A program made the position numbers and the translations under genes. Below are positions 6,874 to 7,878 of a stretch of DNA of 7,878 bases, piece by piece (position 1 is the stretch's first letter; each line of letters opens with the position of its first letter). Source of the DNA: Ilumatobacteraceae bacterium (GTDB taxonomy: Bacteria; Actinomycetota; Acidimicrobiia; Acidimicrobiales; Ilumatobacteraceae); contig JALQWV010000033.1 in assembly GCA_023263465.1 (NCBI GenBank), positions 1 through 7,878 on the forward strand, read 5' to 3'. The notes under the pieces are model-generated. The model searched no databases, was not told the DNA's origin, and was given only the letters and a program-made list of their open reading frames with translations.

Positions 6874-7371
6874 GTGACCGAGCGCCGAAATCTCCACAAC
6901 GGCGACACGTGGATTGAGCTCACGGAGCAGCCATTACAAGTTGGCGCAACTTACGACTGGGCACTACTGCCAAGTTGTGGGGCGGTTGTGGTGTTTTCGG
7001 GAACGGTGCGCGACCATTCCGATGGCCGCACTGATGTTCGCTCGCTTACTTACGAGGCATATGAAGAGGAAGTCGTGCCAAAGTGCATTGCCATAGTTGA
7101 AGAGATGCGCCGGCAATGGACAGACATTGGGCGAGTGGCGCTACTGCATCGAATTGGAGAATTGCAACTCACCGAATCATCGGTCTTGGTCGTTGTGTCG
7201 TCACCACATCGACCTACAGCATTTGAGGCTGCACGATTTGGAATTGATGCGTTGAAGTCAACTGTTCCAATTTGGAAACATGAGTCGTGGGGCGATGGTG
7301 GCGATTGGGCACGAAGTGCACAACACATCACGACAATCGACGAGCTGCGGAAATCAAAGACACGTTCATGA
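6874..7371 (+). CDS. moaE: MoaE, molybdopterin synthase catalytic (large) subunit
   Basis: With thiocarboxylated MoaD, MoaE converts cyclic pyranopterin monophosphate into molybdopterin in molybdenum cofactor synthesis, in the cytoplasm. It has 165 residues from the chosen GTG, close to the usual 150. The family core is complete: GAVVVFSGTVRDHSDG (R46, matching E. coli R39), LTYEAYEEEVVPK, LLHRIGELQL, SSPHRPTAFEA (H112 and R113, matching H103 and R104), and LKSTVPIWKHE with K128 and K135 matching the catalytic K119 and K126. The frame is open back to an ATG at 6793, but that would add 27 residues unlike MoaE and run into the divergent gene, so GTG 6874 is preferred. No moaD or other cofactor gene is adjacent. 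Its TGA overlaps the ATG of the next gene (ATGA), so translation is coupled to the small membrane protein upstream of mreB. Confidence 0.93.
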   Translation: MTERRNLHNGDTWIELTEQPLQVGATYDWALLPSCGAVVVFSGTVRDHSDGRTDVRSLTYEAYEEEVVPKCIAIVEEMRRQWTDIGRVALLHRIGELQLTESSVLVVVSSPHRPTAFEAARFGIDALKSTVPIWKHESWGDGGDWARSAQHITTIDELRKSKTRS

Positions 7372-7583
7372 TCGCAATGGCACCACTCACCATTTTGTTT
7401 GCAGCAATTTCTGTCGTTTCAGCGTTAACACTCGCGTACTTGGTGTGGCAAGAAGGTCAGCGAGTAAATAGGAACAATGGCATGGCAGCTTTTCACAGGC
7501 ACTTAGACGCACTTTCTGATGATTCGCGGGCGCATTTGCGCCAGCAATTACAGGAATCGCGCGATCGGCATCAGAGGGGGTAA
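7368..7583 (+). CDS. Small single-helix membrane protein, unknown function
   Basis: I do not recognise a family. The 71-residue protein has a hydrophobic helix at about residues 5-26 (LTILFAAISVVSALTLAYLVWQ), then a polar, charged tail with alternating Arg, Glu, Asp and Gln (residues about 40-71, for example DDSRAHLRQQLQESRDRHQ) that looks like an amphipathic or coiled-coil helix. The frame is open upstream to an ATG at 7287, but that part lies inside moaE. The ATG at 7368 overlaps the moaE stop as ATGA, and the hydrophobic segment starts there, so this start is preferred. The mreB ATG comes 6 bases after its stop. The position suggests a membrane partner of MreB or a shape-related factor, but this is inference from location only. 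Confidence 0.7.
   Translation: MIAMAPLTILFAAISVVSALTLAYLVWQEGQRVNRNNGMAAFHRHLDALSDDSRAHLRQQLQESRDRHQRG
7573..7580 (+). promoter_or_regulatory. Ribosome binding site of mreB
   Basis: AGAGGGGG ends 9 bases before the mreB ATG at 7590 and lies within the last codons of the small upstream gene, next to its TAA stop. It is the clearest Shine-Dalgarno in the window and supports the ATG 7590 start. Confidence 0.65.
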
Positions 7584-7589
7584 CTCAAT

Positions 7590-7878
7590 ATGGCACGTGA
7601 CCTAGCCATCGACCTTGGCACTGCAAACACTCTGGTGTACATGCAGGGCAGGGGAATTGTGATCAATGAACCTTCAGTAATTGCGGTTAATCGCAAAACA
7701 GGAGAAGTGCTCGCCACGGGTCAGGAAGCGTGGGGAATGATCGGTCGAACACCGGGATACATCGTTGCGGTACGACCGCTACGCGGCGGTGCAATTACCG
7801 ACTTTGAAATTACAGAAAAGATGATTCGACTGCTGTTGCAGCGAGCCGGCGTATCGCGTTTTTCGCGACCAAAGGTTT
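7590..7878 (+). CDS. mreB: MreB, actin-like cell-shape protein (5' part, cut by window end)
   Basis: MreB forms ATP-dependent filaments under the cytoplasmic membrane that guide lateral cell-wall synthesis. Only the first 96 codons are inside the window. They include the actin-fold phosphate-1 loop DLGTANT (residues 8-14), the conserved NEPSV (26-30), AWGMIGRTPGYIVAVRPL and ITDFEITEKMIRLLLQRAG, all typical of MreB subdomain IA. Nothing in this part is broken; the gene simply continues past 7878. The start is the ATG preceded by AGAGGGGG. The preceding small membrane-protein gene ends 6 bases upstream, so the two are on one transcript with moaE. MreB is absent from many non-sporulating actinobacteria (for example mycobacteria) but occurs in Acidimicrobiia, which supports the proposed lineage. 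Confidence 0.95.
   Translation, partial: MARDLAIDLGTANTLVYMQGRGIVINEPSVIAVNRKTGEVLATGQEAWGMIGRTPGYIVAVRPLRGGAITDFEITEKMIRLLLQRAGVSRFSRPKV

Noticed and set aside
6518..6877. 119-codon + strand open frame opposite the pseudo-protease gene
   Set aside because: Translation is Thr/Ser/Arg-rich without motifs and antisense to a gene with a clear transmembrane helix and WRHPSE motif.
1..7878. Search for CRISPR, insertion sequences, tRNA/rRNA, phage or defence genes
   Set aside because: No spaced repeats, transposase motifs, terminal inverted repeats, RNA genes or defence-type domains were seen; the window is compact core-genome DNA.

Overview
The window looks like chromosomal housekeeping DNA from a low-to-moderate GC actinobacterium, most likely of the class Acidimicrobiia (an Ilumatobacter or CL500-29/acIV-like freshwater or marine lineage). 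This placement is inferred from three things: a RegX3-like response regulator, a DUF2342-type zinc-metallohydrolase homologue that is essentially an actinobacterial family, and a membrane-anchored trypsin-fold protein with a PPYERQWRHPSE-like motif that I associate with Acidimicrobiia. No mobile element, CRISPR array, tRNA or rRNA was seen. Coding density is very high and no gene-free stretch exceeds 70 bases.

Left block (12-3630, + strand): a phosphate-homeostasis cluster. Polyphosphate kinase (ppk1) is followed after 70 bases by phoU (GTG start) and then, 6 bases later, by a RegX3-type response regulator. No histidine kinase is present next to the regulator in this window. The 70-base gap before phoU holds a promoter-like TAGGTT placed 6 bases before the GTG, and a short GTTC/GAAC inverted repeat. 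A 12-helix MFS-type transporter (3675-4769) follows on the same strand after 44 bases.

Middle block (4770-6828, - strand): two overlapping genes read towards the MFS gene. The upstream one encodes a single-pass membrane protein with a degenerate trypsin/HtrA-like fold and no recognisable catalytic triad. The downstream one encodes a DUF2342-type protein whose expected HEXXH reads HELTSH. The MFS and DUF2342 stop codons abut with no base between them.

Right block (6874-7878, + strand): moaE (molybdopterin synthase large subunit), a 71-residue single-helix membrane protein whose ATG overlaps the moaE stop (ATGA), and the start of mreB (actin-like shape protein), cut by the window end. The close packing implies one transcript, although molybdenum cofactor synthesis and cell shape are unrelated. 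moaE has the same TAnnnT-N6-GTG arrangement as phoU, consistent with leaderless transcription.

Most genes are ordinary. The parts worth a second look are the pair of apparently inactivated protease-like proteins, the small unnamed protein coupled to mreB, the orphan RegX3, and the leaderless-start pattern.
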